This document shows, piece by piece, positions 40,817 through 50,893 of a DNA stretch of 64,000 bases. The translations under genes were made by a program, and so were the position numbers. The number at the start of each line of letters is the position of its first letter. The first letter of the stretch is position 1. The notes beneath the pieces were generated by a model. It searched no databases. It had not been told where the DNA came from and saw only the letters and a list, made by a program, of their open reading frames with translations. This DNA is from Azorhizobium doebereinerae UFLA1-100 (lineage in GTDB: Bacteria; Pseudomonadota; Alphaproteobacteria; Rhizobiales; Xanthobacteraceae): the NCBI RefSeq assembly GCF_000473085.1, contig NZ_AXBA01000031.1:1-64000 (forward strand), read 5' to 3'.

Positions 40817-42907
40817 ATGGACATGACAGACGTCTCCCTGACCAATCCCGAAGCGCAGCGCTCACGCCGCGACATCGGCTTCGCCATGGGCGTGGTGGCG
40901 ATCCTCGCCGTCCTGTTCCTGCCGATCCCCCCCATGCTGATCGACATCGGGCTGGCGCTGTCCATCGCGCTGTCCGTGCTGATCCTCATGGTGGCGCTGT
41001 GGATCCAGAAGCCGCTCGAATTCTCCTCCTTCCCGACGATCCTGCTGATCGCCACCATGCTGCGCCTCGCGCTCGGCGTGGCGAGCACGCGCCTGATCCT
41101 CGCCCATGGCGCGGATGGCGTGCATGCGGCGGGCGCCATCATCGCCGGCTTCTCCAAGCTGGTCATGAGCGGCGACTTCGTGATCGGTATCGTCGTCTTC
41201 CTCATCCTGGTGACGGTGAACTTCCTGGTCATCACCAAGGGCGCCACGCGTATCGCGGAAGTGGGCGCCCGTTTCACCCTCGACGCCATCCCCGGCAAGC
41301 AGATGGCCATCGACGCCGACCTGAACGCCGGCCTCATCGACGACAAGCAGGCGCAGTCCCGCCGCTCCGAGCTGGAGGAGGAGAGCGCCTTCTTCGGCTC
41401 CATGGACGGCGCCTCGAAGTTCGTGCGCGGCGAGGCGGTGGCGAGCTTGATCACCATCGCCGTCAACATCTTCGGCGGCATCATCATCGGCGTCACCCGG
41501 CACGGCCTGCCGATCGCCGATGCGGCCGACATCTATACCCGCCTGTCGGTGGGCGACGGCCTCGTCTCGCAGATCCCCGCCCTGATCGTCTCGCTCTCCG
41601 CCGGCCTGCTGGTGTCGAAGGGCGGCACCCGCGGCTCGGCGGAAAAGGCGGTGCTGGGGCAGCTCGGCGCCTATCCGCGCGCGCTGTTCGTCTCCGCCGG
41701 CCTGCTGTTCGCCCTTGCCATCGTGCCCGGCCTGCCGCTGATCCCCTTCGCCACGCTGGGCGGAGTGATGGCCTTCGTCGGCTATGCCATTCCCAAGCAA
41801 CTGGCCAAGGAGCGCGAGGAAAAGGCGGCCAAGGACAAGGCGGAAGCCGACAAGAAGGCGCAGGAAGTCCGGGAATCGGTCAAGGAGCAGCTGAAGACCG
41901 CCGAGATCGAGCTGGTGGTGGACAAGCAGCTCGCCGGCCAGGTGCTGCGGGCCTCCGGCGAGATGGGCCAGCGCATCGCCAAGATGCGGCGCAAGTTCGC
42001 CCAGCGCTACGGCTTCGTGGTGCCGGACATCCGGCTGACCGAGAGCCTGAACATTCCGCCCAAGCACTACCAGATCAAGATCCACGGCACGGTGGTATCA
42101 TCCCAGGAGATGCGCATCGGCGAACTGCTGGTGGTGACCGGCGACGGCGCCAAGCCGGACGTGCCGGGCGACGAGGCGCGCGAGCCGGCCTTCGGCATGA
42201 AGGCCATGTGGATCGCGGAGGCCTATTCCGCCGAGGTGCGGCGCGAGGGCTTCACGGCGGTGGACAACGCCACCGTCATCCTCACCCACATGAGCGAGGT
42301 GATCGCCAACAACCTGCCGCAGCTGCTGTCCTACAAGGACATGCGCGGCCTGCTCGATCGCCTCGATCCCGAATACAAGCGGCTGATCGAGGACATCTGC
42401 CCCGCGCAGATCTCCTATTCCGGCCTCCAGGCGGTGCTGAAGCTGCTGCTCGCCGAGCGCGTCTCGGTGCGCAACCTGCACCTCATCCTGGAAGCTATCG
42501 CCGAGATCGTCCCCCACGCCCGCCGTTCCGAGCAGGTGGCCGAGCATGTGCGCATGCGCATGGCCCAGCAGATCTGCGGCGATCTCGCCGACGGCGGCGT
42601 GCTGCGCGTGCTGCGCCTCGGCAGCAAGTGGGACCTGACCTTCCACCAGAGCCTGAAGCGCGACGCCAAGGGCGAGGTGGTGGAGTTCGACATCGATCCA
42701 CGCCTCGTGGAGCAGTTCGGCTCCGATGCCTCCGCCGTGGTGCGCGAGCACATGAAGGAGGGCCAGCCCTTCGTGCTGGTGAGCGCGCCGGACGCGCGGC
42801 CCTATGTGCGCATGATCATCGAGCGCATGTTCCCCTCCCTGCCGGTGCTGTCCCACGTGGAGATCGCCCGCGGCGTCGAGATCAAGTCGCTCGGGACCAT
42901 CTCGTGA
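40817..42907 (+). CDS. flhA: flagellar export gate protein FlhA
   Basis: 696 residues. GAGGTG suits the second ATG (40823) better than the first (40817), so two residues at the N-terminus are uncertain. Eight membrane helices in the first 330 residues, with the FHIPEP region [59 protein letters not shown], and [20 protein letters not shown]. The cytoplasmic domain follows, with [20 protein letters not shown]. It forms the nonameric ring that receives chaperone-substrate complexes. Confidence 0.96.
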   Translation: MDMTDVSLTNPEAQRSRRDIGFAMGVVAILAVLFLPIPPMLIDIGLALSIALSVLILMVALWIQKPLEFSSFPTILLIATMLRLALGVASTRLILAHGADGVHAAGAIIAGFSKLVMSGDFVIGIVVFLILVTVNFLVITKGATRIAEVGARFTLDAIPGKQMAIDADLNAGLIDDKQAQSRRSELEEESAFFGSMDGASKFVRGEAVASLITIAVNIFGGIIIGVTRHGLPIADAADIYTRLSVGDGLVSQIPALIVSLSAGLLVSKGGTRGSAEKAVLGQLGAYPRALFVSAGLLFALAIVPGLPLIPFATLGGVMAFVGYAIPKQLAKEREEKAAKDKAEADKKAQEVRESVKEQLKTAEIELVVDKQLAGQVLRASGEMGQRIAKMRRKFAQRYGFVVPDIRLTESLNIPPKHYQIKIHGTVVSSQEMRIGELLVVTGDGAKPDVPGDEAREPAFGMKAMWIAEAYSAEVRREGFTAVDNATVILTHMSEVIANNLPQLLSYKDMRGLLDRLDPEYKRLIEDICPAQISYSGLQAVLKLLLAERVSVRNLHLILEAIAEIVPHARRSEQVAEHVRMRMAQQICGDLADGGVLRVLRLGSKWDLTFHQSLKRDAKGEVVEFDIDPRLVEQFGSDASAVVREHMKEGQPFVLVSAPDARPYVRMIIERMFPSLPVLSHVEIARGVEIKSLGTIS

Positions 42908-43653
42908 TCCCTCTGAACGTCACCGTGCTGAGCGCCTTCCTGGTGTTCTGCCGGATCGGCGGGTGCGTGATGCTGATGCCGGGCCTGTCCGGGCATCGCC
43001 TGCCGGTGCGGATCCGGCTGTTCGTGGCGGTGGGCGTGTCGCTGGCCATCCTGCCGCTGCTGTTCGCGGACATGGCGGATTTCATCCAGTCCGCCTCCGG
43101 GCCGCAACTGCTGGGGGCGATCCCGTCGGAAATCGCCACCGGCGCCATCATCGGCCTGCTCGCGCGCTTCTTCTTCCTGATGTTGCAGACCATGCTGGTG
43201 GCCTCCGCCCAGTTCATCGGGCTGTCGTCCATGATGGGCCTGCCGGAGGAGGACGAGGCGCTGCCGCCGATCGCCACGCTGCTGGCGCTCACCGCGACCA
43301 CCATGATGTTCATTTCCGACCAGCATTACGAGATGCTGCGCGGCCTGGTCGCCTCCTACCGGCAGATCCCCATCGGCGTCGGCTTCGGCGGCCGCGGCGC
43401 CTTGATGCAGGCGGTCGACCAGCTGTCCGCCGCCCTGATGCTGTCGCTGCGCCTAGCGAGCCCGTTCCTGGTCTATTCGCTGATCATCAATTTCGCCATC
43501 GGCCTCCTCAACAAGCTGACGCCGCAGATCCCCGTCTTCTTCATCTCCGCGCCGTTCACGCTGGCCGGGGGGCTGTTGTTGCTCTACGCTATGTCGGACC
43601 AGTTGCTGGTCGCGTTCATCAGTGCCTTCGGCGCCTTCCTCAAGCTGGGGTGA
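42904..43653 (+). CDS. fliR: flagellar export gate protein FliR
   Basis: 249 residues from a GTG overlapping the flhA stop (GTGA). Six membrane segments; [58 protein letters not shown] and [20 protein letters not shown] then FFISAP are FliR hallmarks. It closes the FliP-FliQ-FliR gate complex. The following gene starts three bases after its stop. Confidence 0.95.
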   Translation: MIPLNVTVLSAFLVFCRIGGCVMLMPGLSGHRLPVRIRLFVAVGVSLAILPLLFADMADFIQSASGPQLLGAIPSEIATGAIIGLLARFFFLMLQTMLVASAQFIGLSSMMGLPEEDEALPPIATLLALTATTMMFISDQHYEMLRGLVASYRQIPIGVGFGGRGALMQAVDQLSAALMLSLRLASPFLVYSLIINFAIGLLNKLTPQIPVFFISAPFTLAGGLLLLYAMSDQLLVAFISAFGAFLKLG

Positions 43654-43656
43654 GAG

Positions 43657-44067
43657 ATGAAGGATCGTCTGAAAAAAGCCCGCCGCATCGTCGCCGTGCA
43701 GGAGCAGATGCACCGGCAGGCCGAATGGCGGCTGGCCGAGATCGGCCGGGCCAAGGCCGAGACGGAACGGGTGAGCGCCGAGCTCATCACTACGCTCAAT
43801 GGCGACACCTTCGGCCCGCTGCTGGTGGAGGTTGTCGCCAAGCGCCTCAAGGTGGTGGCGGCGGAGACCGAGCGGCTGGCCGCCGAGCAGGGCCGGCAAA
43901 GCGTGCGGGTGCGCGACGAGGCGCTGCGCCTCAAGCGCGCGGAACGCATGAAGGAAGGCGTTTCCCGCGACCACGACCGCCATCAGGAACAGAAGATGGT
44001 GGCCGGCATACTGGAGGGTGTGGCAGCCCGGCTGGCCGTCGCCAAAGAGGAAGATAGTACCCCCTAA
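43657..44067 (+). CDS. FliJ-like coiled-coil protein
   Basis: 136 residues, almost entirely helical and highly charged: MKDRLKKARRIVAVQEQMHR, AEWRLAEIGRAKAETERVSA, KRLKVVAAETERLAAEQGRQ, LRLKRAERMKEGVSRDH. That length and pattern fit FliJ, the stalk that enters the FliI hexamer, and no other fliJ is in the window. Sequence similarity in this family is low, so the name rests on position and architecture. It is close behind fliR and followed by a 74-base gap. Confidence 0.6.
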   Translation: MKDRLKKARRIVAVQEQMHRQAEWRLAEIGRAKAETERVSAELITTLNGDTFGPLLVEVVAKRLKVVAAETERLAAEQGRQSVRVRDEALRLKRAERMKEGVSRDHDRHQEQKMVAGILEGVAARLAVAKEEDSTP

Positions 44068-44141
44068 GGGGATGCAAGCCTCACACAGGCCAAGCCGCGC
44101 ACACTGCCAGTCGCCGAATACTCTATCGACGATTGTGGGCA

Positions 44142-44789
44142 ATGGGCATTCAACCTCCTTCCGATCTCGTTCTCGACGTCATGCAGGCGGCTGATCCCAG
44201 CCGCGCGCAGAAGGTTGCGACGAACCTGCAGAGGCTGAGTTCTTCGGCCGCTTCGGGTGCGTTCGACACCATGGTTTCGGGCGTGAGGACGGGCTATCAG
44301 GGCGGTCTGGCCTATGCCTCCTCCAGCACGACGTCGCTGCACAACATGACGACCATGACCCGTCGTCCCGGCGCGGAGCAGATGGACAGCTCCGCTCCCG
44401 TGGCCTCGGCGAAGGACAACCCGCTGCGCAAGTTCGAGGCCATGGTGCTCTCCACCTTCGTGGAATCCATGCTGCCGGCGAAGGCCACCGCGGTCTATGG
44501 CAAGGGCAATGCCGGCGGCGTCTGGCGCTCGATGCTGGCGCAGAAGATCGGCGACCAGGTGGCCGAGGCCGGCGGCATCGGCATCGCCAAGAAGATCGCC
44601 GGGCGCCACCCGGAGATGACCTCGGTGAGCGGCGCGGCCGCCACGATCCCGGCGCCCCGCGTGGTGCCGCCGGCCGCCGCCGCCACCGATCCGGCGGCGA
44701 CCGCCGCCAGGGCCGACACGGCGGCCTCGGCCGCCAAGGTCGATACGACCGACAAGACCGATCCATCCGTTTCCGACGTTGCCATTTGA
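44142..44789 (+). CDS. FlgJ-like rod-binding protein without muramidase domain
   Basis: 215 residues from ATG 44142. The conserved rod-binding domain is at about 95-145: LRKFEAMVLSTFVESMLP, YGKGNAGGVWRSMLAQKIGD, QVAEAGGIGIAKKI. This matches FlgJ N-terminal domains, which cap the growing rod. There is no C-terminal glucosaminidase domain; instead the tail is Ala/Thr/Asp-rich. Peptidoglycan cutting is therefore left to a separate enzyme, probably the SLT protein at 10.2 kb. Confidence 0.78.
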   Translation: MGIQPPSDLVLDVMQAADPSRAQKVATNLQRLSSSAASGAFDTMVSGVRTGYQGGLAYASSSTTSLHNMTTMTRRPGAEQMDSSAPVASAKDNPLRKFEAMVLSTFVESMLPAKATAVYGKGNAGGVWRSMLAQKIGDQVAEAGGIGIAKKIAGRHPEMTSVSGAAATIPAPRVVPPAAAATDPAATAARADTAASAAKVDTTDKTDPSVSDVAI

Positions 44790-44799
44790 GGATTGCGGT

Positions 44800-45273
44800 A
44801 TGAGCGAAAAATCTACAGCGGACGAAAGCCTCGGCTTCTCCATCGCCGCGCAGCTCGCCTGGAGCGAGGCGGACGTTCCCGCCGCCGCGCCGGCGCCGGC
44901 CCTGGCAGCTCCTGCGCCCGCGCCGGAGGTTGCCAGCCTCATCAGCTCGCTCGACCGCCTGGAGCAGGTGGTCGACCAGGAGACCGCCGCGCTTGAGGCG
45001 CGCCGCGCGATTGACCTCAACGAGGTCAATCGCCTCAAGAGCCGCAGCCTGCTGGAGCTGAGCCGCGCCGTCCGGCACCTGCCGGAGCGCATCGAGCCGG
45101 AGTTGCAGGGCCGCCTGTCCGAGCTGAAGCGCAAGCTCCAGCGCAATTGCGAGGTGCTGGCCATGCACCTGCAGGCCGCGCGCGAGATCAGCACCATCCT
45201 CAACGGCGCGCTGCGCGCCGCCGAGTCCGATGGCACCTACACCACCGCGCTGCTCGGAGGGCGCGAGGCATGA
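44800..45273 (+). CDS. FlgN-like export chaperone
   Basis: 157 residues. After an Ala/Pro-rich N-terminus, helices LISSLDRLEQVVDQETAALE, ARRAIDLNEVNRLKSRSLLE and LSRAVRHLPERIEPELQGRL then FLQ-type NCEVLAMHLQAAREISTILN match FlgN, the chaperone of FlgK and FlgL. Both substrates are encoded in the same cluster. The stop overlaps the next gene (ATGA). Confidence 0.72.
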   Translation: MSEKSTADESLGFSIAAQLAWSEADVPAAAPAPALAAPAPAPEVASLISSLDRLEQVVDQETAALEARRAIDLNEVNRLKSRSLLELSRAVRHLPERIEPELQGRLSELKRKLQRNCEVLAMHLQAAREISTILNGALRAAESDGTYTTALLGGREA

Positions 45274-45788
45274 TGAAGCTTGTGGTCATCGGCGTCTGGG
45301 TCTGCGCTGTGACGCTGGCTTCGAGCTACGGCGCGGCCTATTGGGCCGCGGGCGCGGGCTTCGGCAAGGCCGAGGATCCGTACCTGCCGGGGCTCGAATA
45401 CCGGCGCGTGCCGACCATCACAGTGCCGATGATCATCGAGGGCCAGATCAAGGGCTATGTCATCGCCAAGCTGGTCTTCACGGCCGACGCCGGTACGCTG
45501 AAAAAGTTGAGTGTTGATCCAGTTGTATTCGTGACGAATGACGCTTTCGGCGAGATCTATACCAATGGTCGCGTCGAGGCCGGGAAGATATCAAAATATA
45601 ATCTAAAAGAAATGACGGATCGTATCAAAGAGAAGGTGAATGCGCGCCTGAATGGTCCTGTCGTCCAAGAAATTCTTATCGATGGCATCAATTATATCGA
45701 CAAGAATGACATTCGGACCGTGACCGGCAACCAGTCACCCACCCCTCGCGCGCAGCCCGAAAAGGCTGAGGCGAAGGCAGGCCACTAG
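45270..45788 (+). CDS. single-TM periplasmic protein, possibly FliL-like
   Basis: 172 residues. One N-terminal membrane helix or uncleaved signal (MMKLVVIGVWVCAVTLASSY) precedes a soluble domain: VPMIIEGQIKGYVIAKLVFT, then VDPVVFVTNDAFGEIYTNG, an amphipathic helix LKEMTDRIKEKVNARLNG and a final strand VVQEILIDGINYIDKNDIR. The order of strand, helix and terminal strand resembles FliL, but the similarity is weak and a genuine fliL is at 21.5 kb. The second half of the gene is AT-rich (codons such as AAA, ATA, AAT) unlike its neighbours. It closes the plus-strand flagellar series; coupled to the FlgN-like gene. Confidence 0.7.
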   Translation: MMKLVVIGVWVCAVTLASSYGAAYWAAGAGFGKAEDPYLPGLEYRRVPTITVPMIIEGQIKGYVIAKLVFTADAGTLKKLSVDPVVFVTNDAFGEIYTNGRVEAGKISKYNLKEMTDRIKEKVNARLNGPVVQEILIDGINYIDKNDIRTVTGNQSPTPRAQPEKAEAKAGH

Positions 45789-45819
45789 ATCCGCTTCCAG
45801 GGAGTGCGGGGAGGACAAC

Positions 45820-47493
45820 ATGAAGATCACAGGCAAACTTTACAGCATCGTCGCAGTGCTCGGCAGCACGACCGTCCTGGTCTGCGGACTGGCCCTGCAT
45901 GCGCTGAGCGGCGAGTCGGCGGCCTCCGAGCAACTGGACGCGACCTCGCAGCGCGCCTTCCTCACCGAGCGCCTCAACGGCGCGGTGACCGCCGTGGTCA
46001 TGGAAGCGCGCGGCATCTATGCCTCGTCCACCGTCGAGCAGGCCAAGCCGTTCGCGGCCGGGCTGCTGAAGCAGCTCCAGTTGATCGACACCCTGTCCGC
46101 CTCGCTCAAGGGGCGCACCCCGCCGGATGACATGGCGGACCTGCGGCGCGTGCTGGCCGACCTTGAGACGTTCAAGGCGTTCCGCACGGAGACCGCCCGC
46201 CTCGGTTCGGACGTCAGCCCGGCCGCCGCCAACACCCAGGGCAACAACGACGAGAACCGCGCCAATCGCCGGGCATTGCAGGCCTCGCTCGACAAGTTCA
46301 CCAACGAGATCCGCGCCGACCTCGTCCCGCTGCGCGAGCAGCAGGTGGCGCTGCAGAACCGCACGCGCATCCTGCTGCTGAGCATGACCGTCATCGGCCT
46401 GGCCATCGGCGTGTCGATCGCCTTGTGGATCGGCACCCGCATGATGAGCCGGCCGCTGCGCCGCGCCGCCGACACGCTGCGCCGGCTGGCCTCCGGCGAG
46501 CTCGACGTCGAGATCGAGACCCGCCGCTCCAATGACGAGATCGGCGACCTGTGGCAGTCCACCGAGCAGCTGCTCGTCGAGCTGCGGCAGGCAGACCAGA
46601 TGCGCCATGAGCAGAGCGCCATGGCCGCCCGCGCCGAGGTGGAGAAGCGCGAGACGATGCGGTCGCTGGCCGACGAGTTCGACCGCGAGGTCTCCGGCGT
46701 GGTCCGTACCGTGTCCGACGCGGTGTCCATCCTGGAGCGCAACGCCGCGACCATGAGCGCCTCGGCGGACCAGACCTCGCAGCAGTCCACCGTGGTGGCC
46801 GCCGCCGCCGAGGAGGCCACCAGCAACGTGCAGACCGCGGCCTCCGCGGCCGAGGAACTGGCGGCCTCCGTCCGCGAGATCAGCAACCAGGTGTCCACCG
46901 CCGCGCATATCGCCGGCGAGGCCACCGACCAGGCGGCCAAGACCGCCGACGTGGCCCGCGGCCTTTCGGTCAGCGCGACCCGCATCGGCCAGGTGGTGAG
47001 CCTGATCACCGACATCGCTTCCCAGACCAACCTGCTGGCGCTCAACGCGACCATCGAGGCGGCCCGGGCGGGCGACGCGGGGCGCGGCTTCGCCGTCGTT
47101 GCCTCCGAGGTGAAGTCGCTGGCGGAGCAGACCTCCAAGGCGACCGACGAGATCTCCTCGCAGATCTCGGCGGTGCAGGGGGCCACCGACGAGGTGGTCC
47201 GGGCCATCGAGGGCATCTCCGACACGATCCGCAAGATCGACGACATCTCGTCGGCCATCGCCAATGCCATCGACCAGCAGGGCGCGGCCACCGGGGAAAT
47301 TGCGCAGAACGTCAGCCAGGCGGCGCAAGGCACCCAGGAGGTCTCCTCCAGCATCACCGGCGTCTCCGCTGCGGCGGCCGCCACCGGGCGCGTGTCCAGT
47401 GACATCGTCCATGCCGCCACCGATCTGTCCGCTCAGGCCAAGCGCCTGCGCAGCCAGGTCGATACCTTCATCGCGCGGGTTCGTGCGGCCTAG
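45820..47493 (+). CDS. methyl-accepting chemotaxis protein
   Basis: 557 residues. Membrane helices at about 7-29 and 184-204 flank a roughly 155-residue helical periplasmic sensor. A HAMP domain (SRPLRRAADTLRRLASGELD) leads to the signalling coiled coil, whose tip is [20 protein letters not shown] followed by [20 protein letters not shown]. No CheR-binding pentapeptide is at the end (FIARVRAA). GGGGAGGA precedes the ATG. Located between the flagellar genes and cheA, so it is likely a receptor for this Che system. The ligand is unknown. Confidence 0.93.
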   Translation: MKITGKLYSIVAVLGSTTVLVCGLALHALSGESAASEQLDATSQRAFLTERLNGAVTAVVMEARGIYASSTVEQAKPFAAGLLKQLQLIDTLSASLKGRTPPDDMADLRRVLADLETFKAFRTETARLGSDVSPAAANTQGNNDENRANRRALQASLDKFTNEIRADLVPLREQQVALQNRTRILLLSMTVIGLAIGVSIALWIGTRMMSRPLRRAADTLRRLASGELDVEIETRRSNDEIGDLWQSTEQLLVELRQADQMRHEQSAMAARAEVEKRETMRSLADEFDREVSGVVRTVSDAVSILERNAATMSASADQTSQQSTVVAAAAEEATSNVQTAASAAEELAASVREISNQVSTAAHIAGEATDQAAKTADVARGLSVSATRIGQVVSLITDIASQTNLLALNATIEAARAGDAGRGFAVVASEVKSLAEQTSKATDEISSQISAVQGATDEVVRAIEGISDTIRKIDDISSAIANAIDQQGAATGEIAQNVSQAAQGTQEVSSSITGVSAAAAATGRVSSDIVHAATDLSAQAKRLRSQVDTFIARVRAA

Positions 47494-47666
47494 GCCGCAC
47501 CGCGCTCAACCCACCGGGAGAAAGCAGACGCGTCCGGGCGGTACTCCCCCCCACCAATCGGACACCACGCCTTCTTCCCGTCCCCGCATCGTCCTGCCGG
47601 CCCCTCACGGTGCCATCAGGCGGGGCGATGCGGGGACACCCGAATGCCAGCCCGCTGGAGTGACAG

Positions 47667-50384
47667 ATGGACGACCTGCTGCGCGAGTTTCTGACCGAGA
47701 CCAATGAAAGCCTCGACGTTGCAGACGTCGAGCTGGTGAAGTTTGAGCAAGACCCGAACAACGCTCAGATTCTCAACAACATCTTCCGCCTGGTTCACAC
47801 CATCAAGGGAACCTGCGGCTTCATCGGCCTGTCGCGCCTTGCCGCGCTCGCCCATGCCGCCGAAACGCTGATGGACCGCTTCCGCGAGGGCGTGCCGGTC
47901 ACCAGCGAGGCGGTGGGGCTGGTGCTCCAGACCGTCGACCGCATTAAGGAACTGATGGCCGAGCTTGAAGCCCGCGGCGGCAGCGAGCCGGAAGGGTCCG
48001 ACCAGGACCTCATCCATCTGCTCGAGGAAATGGCCGCCGGCGCGCACAAGCCGCCGCCGACCCCGGTCGTGGTCGCGCCCCCGCCGAAGGCGACCGGCAC
48101 GCAGATCTCGCAGCTTGAGCGCGAACTGCTGCCCGGCGAGATCCCGCTCGACGAGCTCGACCGCATCTTCCGCGAGACCCCGGTGGATCCGCCGCGCGGC
48201 CAGGCCGCGCTGCCGGCCCCGGCCAAGGCGGCTCCGCCGGCTCCGGCGCCCAAGCCGCCGGCGCCCGCGCCGGTCGCCCGCAAGGCCGCCGACGACGAGC
48301 CCAAGGCTCCGGCCCGTGGCGGCGACGACCATGCCGGCAGCGTGTCCTCGCAGTCCATCCGCGTGAACGTGGGCGTGCTTGAGCACCTGATGACCATGGT
48401 GTCCGAGCTGGTGCTGACCCGCAACCAGCTGATGGAGATCGCCCGCCGCCAGGAAGACTCCGAATACAAGGTCCCGCTGCAGCGCCTGTCCAACGTGACG
48501 GCGGAACTGCAGGAAGCGGTCATGCGCACCCGCATGCAGCCGATCGGCAATGCCTGGCAGAAGCTGCCGCGCATCGTCCGCGACCTGGCGCAGGAGCTGG
48601 GCAAGCAGATCGAGCTGGAGCAGATCGGCGCCGAGACCGAACTCGACCGCCAGGTCCTCGACCAGATCAAGGACCCGCTCACCCACATGGTGCGCAACTC
48701 CGCCGACCACGGCCTGGAGATGCCCGAGGAGCGCCGCGCCGCCGGCAAGCCGGAGAAGGGCACCATCCGCCTCTCCGCCTACCATGAGGGCGGCCACGTC
48801 ATCGTCGAGATCTCCGACGACGGCAAGGGCCTGGACGTCGCCCGCATCAAGCAGAAGGCGCTGGACAACGGCCTCGCCACCGAGGCCGAACTGGCCCGGA
48901 TGTCGGACGGCCAGGTGTTCCGCTTCATCTTCGCGGCGGGCTTCTCCACCGCGGCGAAGGTCACCAACGTCTCCGGCCGCGGCGTCGGCATGGACGTGGT
49001 GCGCTCGAACATCGAGCTGATCGGCGGCACGGTCGAAGTGCGCTCGAAGCAGGGCTTCGGCTCGACCTTCGTCATCAAGATCCCGCTCACCCTCGCCATC
49101 GTCCCGGCGCTGATCGTCGAGGCCTCCGGCGAGCGCTTCGCGGTGCCGCAGAGCGCGGTTATCGAGCTGGTCCGCGTGCAGCCCAATTCCGAGCATCAGG
49201 TCAAGCGCCTGAAGGAATCCCCGGTGCTGTGCCTGCGCGACAAGCTGCTGCCCATCGTCAACCTCGGCCGCCTGCTGGGCATGGTCCAGGACGGCGAGGA
49301 GAACCTGGACGACCTGCTCATCGCGGTGATGCAGGTGGGCAACCAGACCTTCGGCGTGGTGGTGGACGCGGTCTCCCACACCGAGGAAATCGTGGTGAAG
49401 CCCATGTCCACGGTACTGCGCCAGCTGCCCATGGTGTCGGGCTCGACCATCCTCGGCGACGGCCGCGTGATCATGATCGTCGATCCCGCCGGCCTTGCCC
49501 AGGTGGCGGCCAGCCCCGAGGAGGAGCGCGCCTCCGACCTCGCCGCCGACGCCGCGGCCCGGCTGCGCGACCAGGGCGCGACCACCTCGCTGCTGCTGTT
49601 CCGCGCCGGCTCGACCGACGTCAAGGCGGTGCCGCTGTCGCTGGTCACCCGCCTCGAAGAGCTGGAGCTCGACAAGGTGGAGACCGTCAACGGCCACCCG
49701 GTCATCCAGTATCGCGGCTCGCTGATCCCGCTGGTGCACGTCAACGACAACGTGAAGCGCGGCACCACCGGCACCCAGCCGATGCTGATCTTCTCCGACG
49801 AGGGCCGCGTGATGGGCCTCGTGGTGGACGAGATCGTCGACATCGTCGAGGCCCGCCTCGACATGCAGCTCTCCTCGGATGCCCCCGAGGCGCTGGGCGC
49901 GGCCATCATCGACGGCCAGGCCACCGAGATCCTCGACGTCGGCCACTTCCTCTCCATCGCCTTCGGCGACTGGTTCGAGCGCAATGAGGAAGACGACGAT
50001 TTCGGCAAGCTGCTGCTGGTGGACGACAGCCTGTTCTACCGCAACCTCATCGAGCCGGTGCTGCGCGGCGCCGGCTACGAGGTGACGTCCTGCGCGTCCG
50101 GTCGCGAGGCGCTGGAGCGCCTCCAGAGCGGCATCCGCTTCGACGCCATCGTCAGCGACCTCGACATGCCGGAGATGGACGGCTTCCAGTTCGCCCGCCA
50201 GGTGCGCGCCGAGCCGGCCACCGCCGGGGTTCCGATCATCGCGCTGTCGAGCGACCGTTCGTCCGACAGCATCGAGCGGGCCCGCCAGGCCGGCTTCACC
50301 GACTACATCGCCAAGTTCGACCGTCCCGGTCTCATCGCCGCGCTGAAGGAATTCGCCGGCACTGCTCATGGAGAGGCGGCATGA
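47667..50384 (+). CDS. cheA: chemotaxis hybrid histidine kinase CheA with receiver
   Basis: 905 residues. The Hpt domain has phosphoacceptor His43 (FRLVHTIKGTCGFIG). A Pro/Ala-rich linker replaces the usual P2 domain. Dimerisation and ATPase domains follow (VSELVLTRNQLMEIARR; DPLTHMVRNSADHGLEMPEE near 336; GFSTAAKVTNVSGRGVGMDV near 425-445). Two CheW-like modules are visible, at about 475-610 (IVPALIVEASGERFAVPQSA) and 638-765 (TTSLLLFRAGSTDVKAVPLS). A receiver ends the protein (KLLLVDDSLFYRNLIEPVLR), with phosphoacceptor Asp at about 829 (VSDLDMPEMDGFQF). CheA phosphorylates CheY and CheB; the receiver may act as phosphate sink or feedback element. Confidence 0.95.
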   Translation: MDDLLREFLTETNESLDVADVELVKFEQDPNNAQILNNIFRLVHTIKGTCGFIGLSRLAALAHAAETLMDRFREGVPVTSEAVGLVLQTVDRIKELMAELEARGGSEPEGSDQDLIHLLEEMAAGAHKPPPTPVVVAPPPKATGTQISQLERELLPGEIPLDELDRIFRETPVDPPRGQAALPAPAKAAPPAPAPKPPAPAPVARKAADDEPKAPARGGDDHAGSVSSQSIRVNVGVLEHLMTMVSELVLTRNQLMEIARRQEDSEYKVPLQRLSNVTAELQEAVMRTRMQPIGNAWQKLPRIVRDLAQELGKQIELEQIGAETELDRQVLDQIKDPLTHMVRNSADHGLEMPEERRAAGKPEKGTIRLSAYHEGGHVIVEISDDGKGLDVARIKQKALDNGLATEAELARMSDGQVFRFIFAAGFSTAAKVTNVSGRGVGMDVVRSNIELIGGTVEVRSKQGFGSTFVIKIPLTLAIVPALIVEASGERFAVPQSAVIELVRVQPNSEHQVKRLKESPVLCLRDKLLPIVNLGRLLGMVQDGEENLDDLLIAVMQVGNQTFGVVVDAVSHTEEIVVKPMSTVLRQLPMVSGSTILGDGRVIMIVDPAGLAQVAASPEEERASDLAADAAARLRDQGATTSLLLFRAGSTDVKAVPLSLVTRLEELELDKVETVNGHPVIQYRGSLIPLVHVNDNVKRGTTGTQPMLIFSDEGRVMGLVVDEIVDIVEARLDMQLSSDAPEALGAAIIDGQATEILDVGHFLSIAFGDWFERNEEDDDFGKLLLVDDSLFYRNLIEPVLRGAGYEVTSCASGREALERLQSGIRFDAIVSDLDMPEMDGFQFARQVRAEPATAGVPIIALSSDRSSDSIERARQAGFTDYIAKFDRPGLIAALKEFAGTAHGEAA

Positions 50385-50863
50385 CCAGCACCAGTCTCGT
50401 CATCGCACGACAGGAAAACACCGGCGCCGGCGCGCAGTACGTGACGGTGCGGATCGGGCCGCAGCTGTTCGGCCTGCCGATCGAGATGGTGCACGAGGTG
50501 TTCGTGCCCGATCACATCACCCGCGTCCCGCTCTCGAATCCCGAGATCGAGGGGGTGCTGAACCTGCGCGGCCGCATCGTCACGATGATCAACATGCGCA
50601 CCATGCTCGGCCTGGCCGCCCATGCGGAGAACCGCCGCATGGCGGTGGGCATCGAGCACCACGGCGAGTCCTACGGGCTGATGATCGACGAAGTGGGCGA
50701 GGTGCTGGTGCTCGAGCCGGGCCGGCGCGAAGCCAACCCCACCAATCTCGACGCGCACTGGGCCGACATCGTCACCGGCGTCTACCGCCTGAAGGGGCAG
50801 CTGATGCTGGTTCTCGACGTGGATCTCGCCCTCGGGCGTCTCAATACGGCCCGCGCTGCCTGA
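50381..50863 (+). CDS. cheW: chemotaxis coupling protein CheW
   Basis: 160 residues, overlapping the cheA stop by four bases. A single CheW/SH3-like domain: QYVTVRIGPQLFGLPIEMVH, VPLSNPEIEGVLNLRGRIVT, GESYGLMIDEVGEVLVLEPG, and LKGQLMLVLDVDLALGRL. It bridges receptors and CheA. Confidence 0.95.
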   Translation: MTSTSLVIARQENTGAGAQYVTVRIGPQLFGLPIEMVHEVFVPDHITRVPLSNPEIEGVLNLRGRIVTMINMRTMLGLAAHAENRRMAVGIEHHGESYGLMIDEVGEVLVLEPGRREANPTNLDAHWADIVTGVYRLKGQLMLVLDVDLALGRLNTARAA

Positions 50864-50893
50864 TCGCCGCGGCACTAATTCAGGAGAGGAACC

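Noticed and set aside
47616-50369. 917-codon minus-strand open frame opposite cheA
   Set aside because: Antisense shadow with His/Asp/Leu repeats; cheA is conserved throughout on the plus strand.
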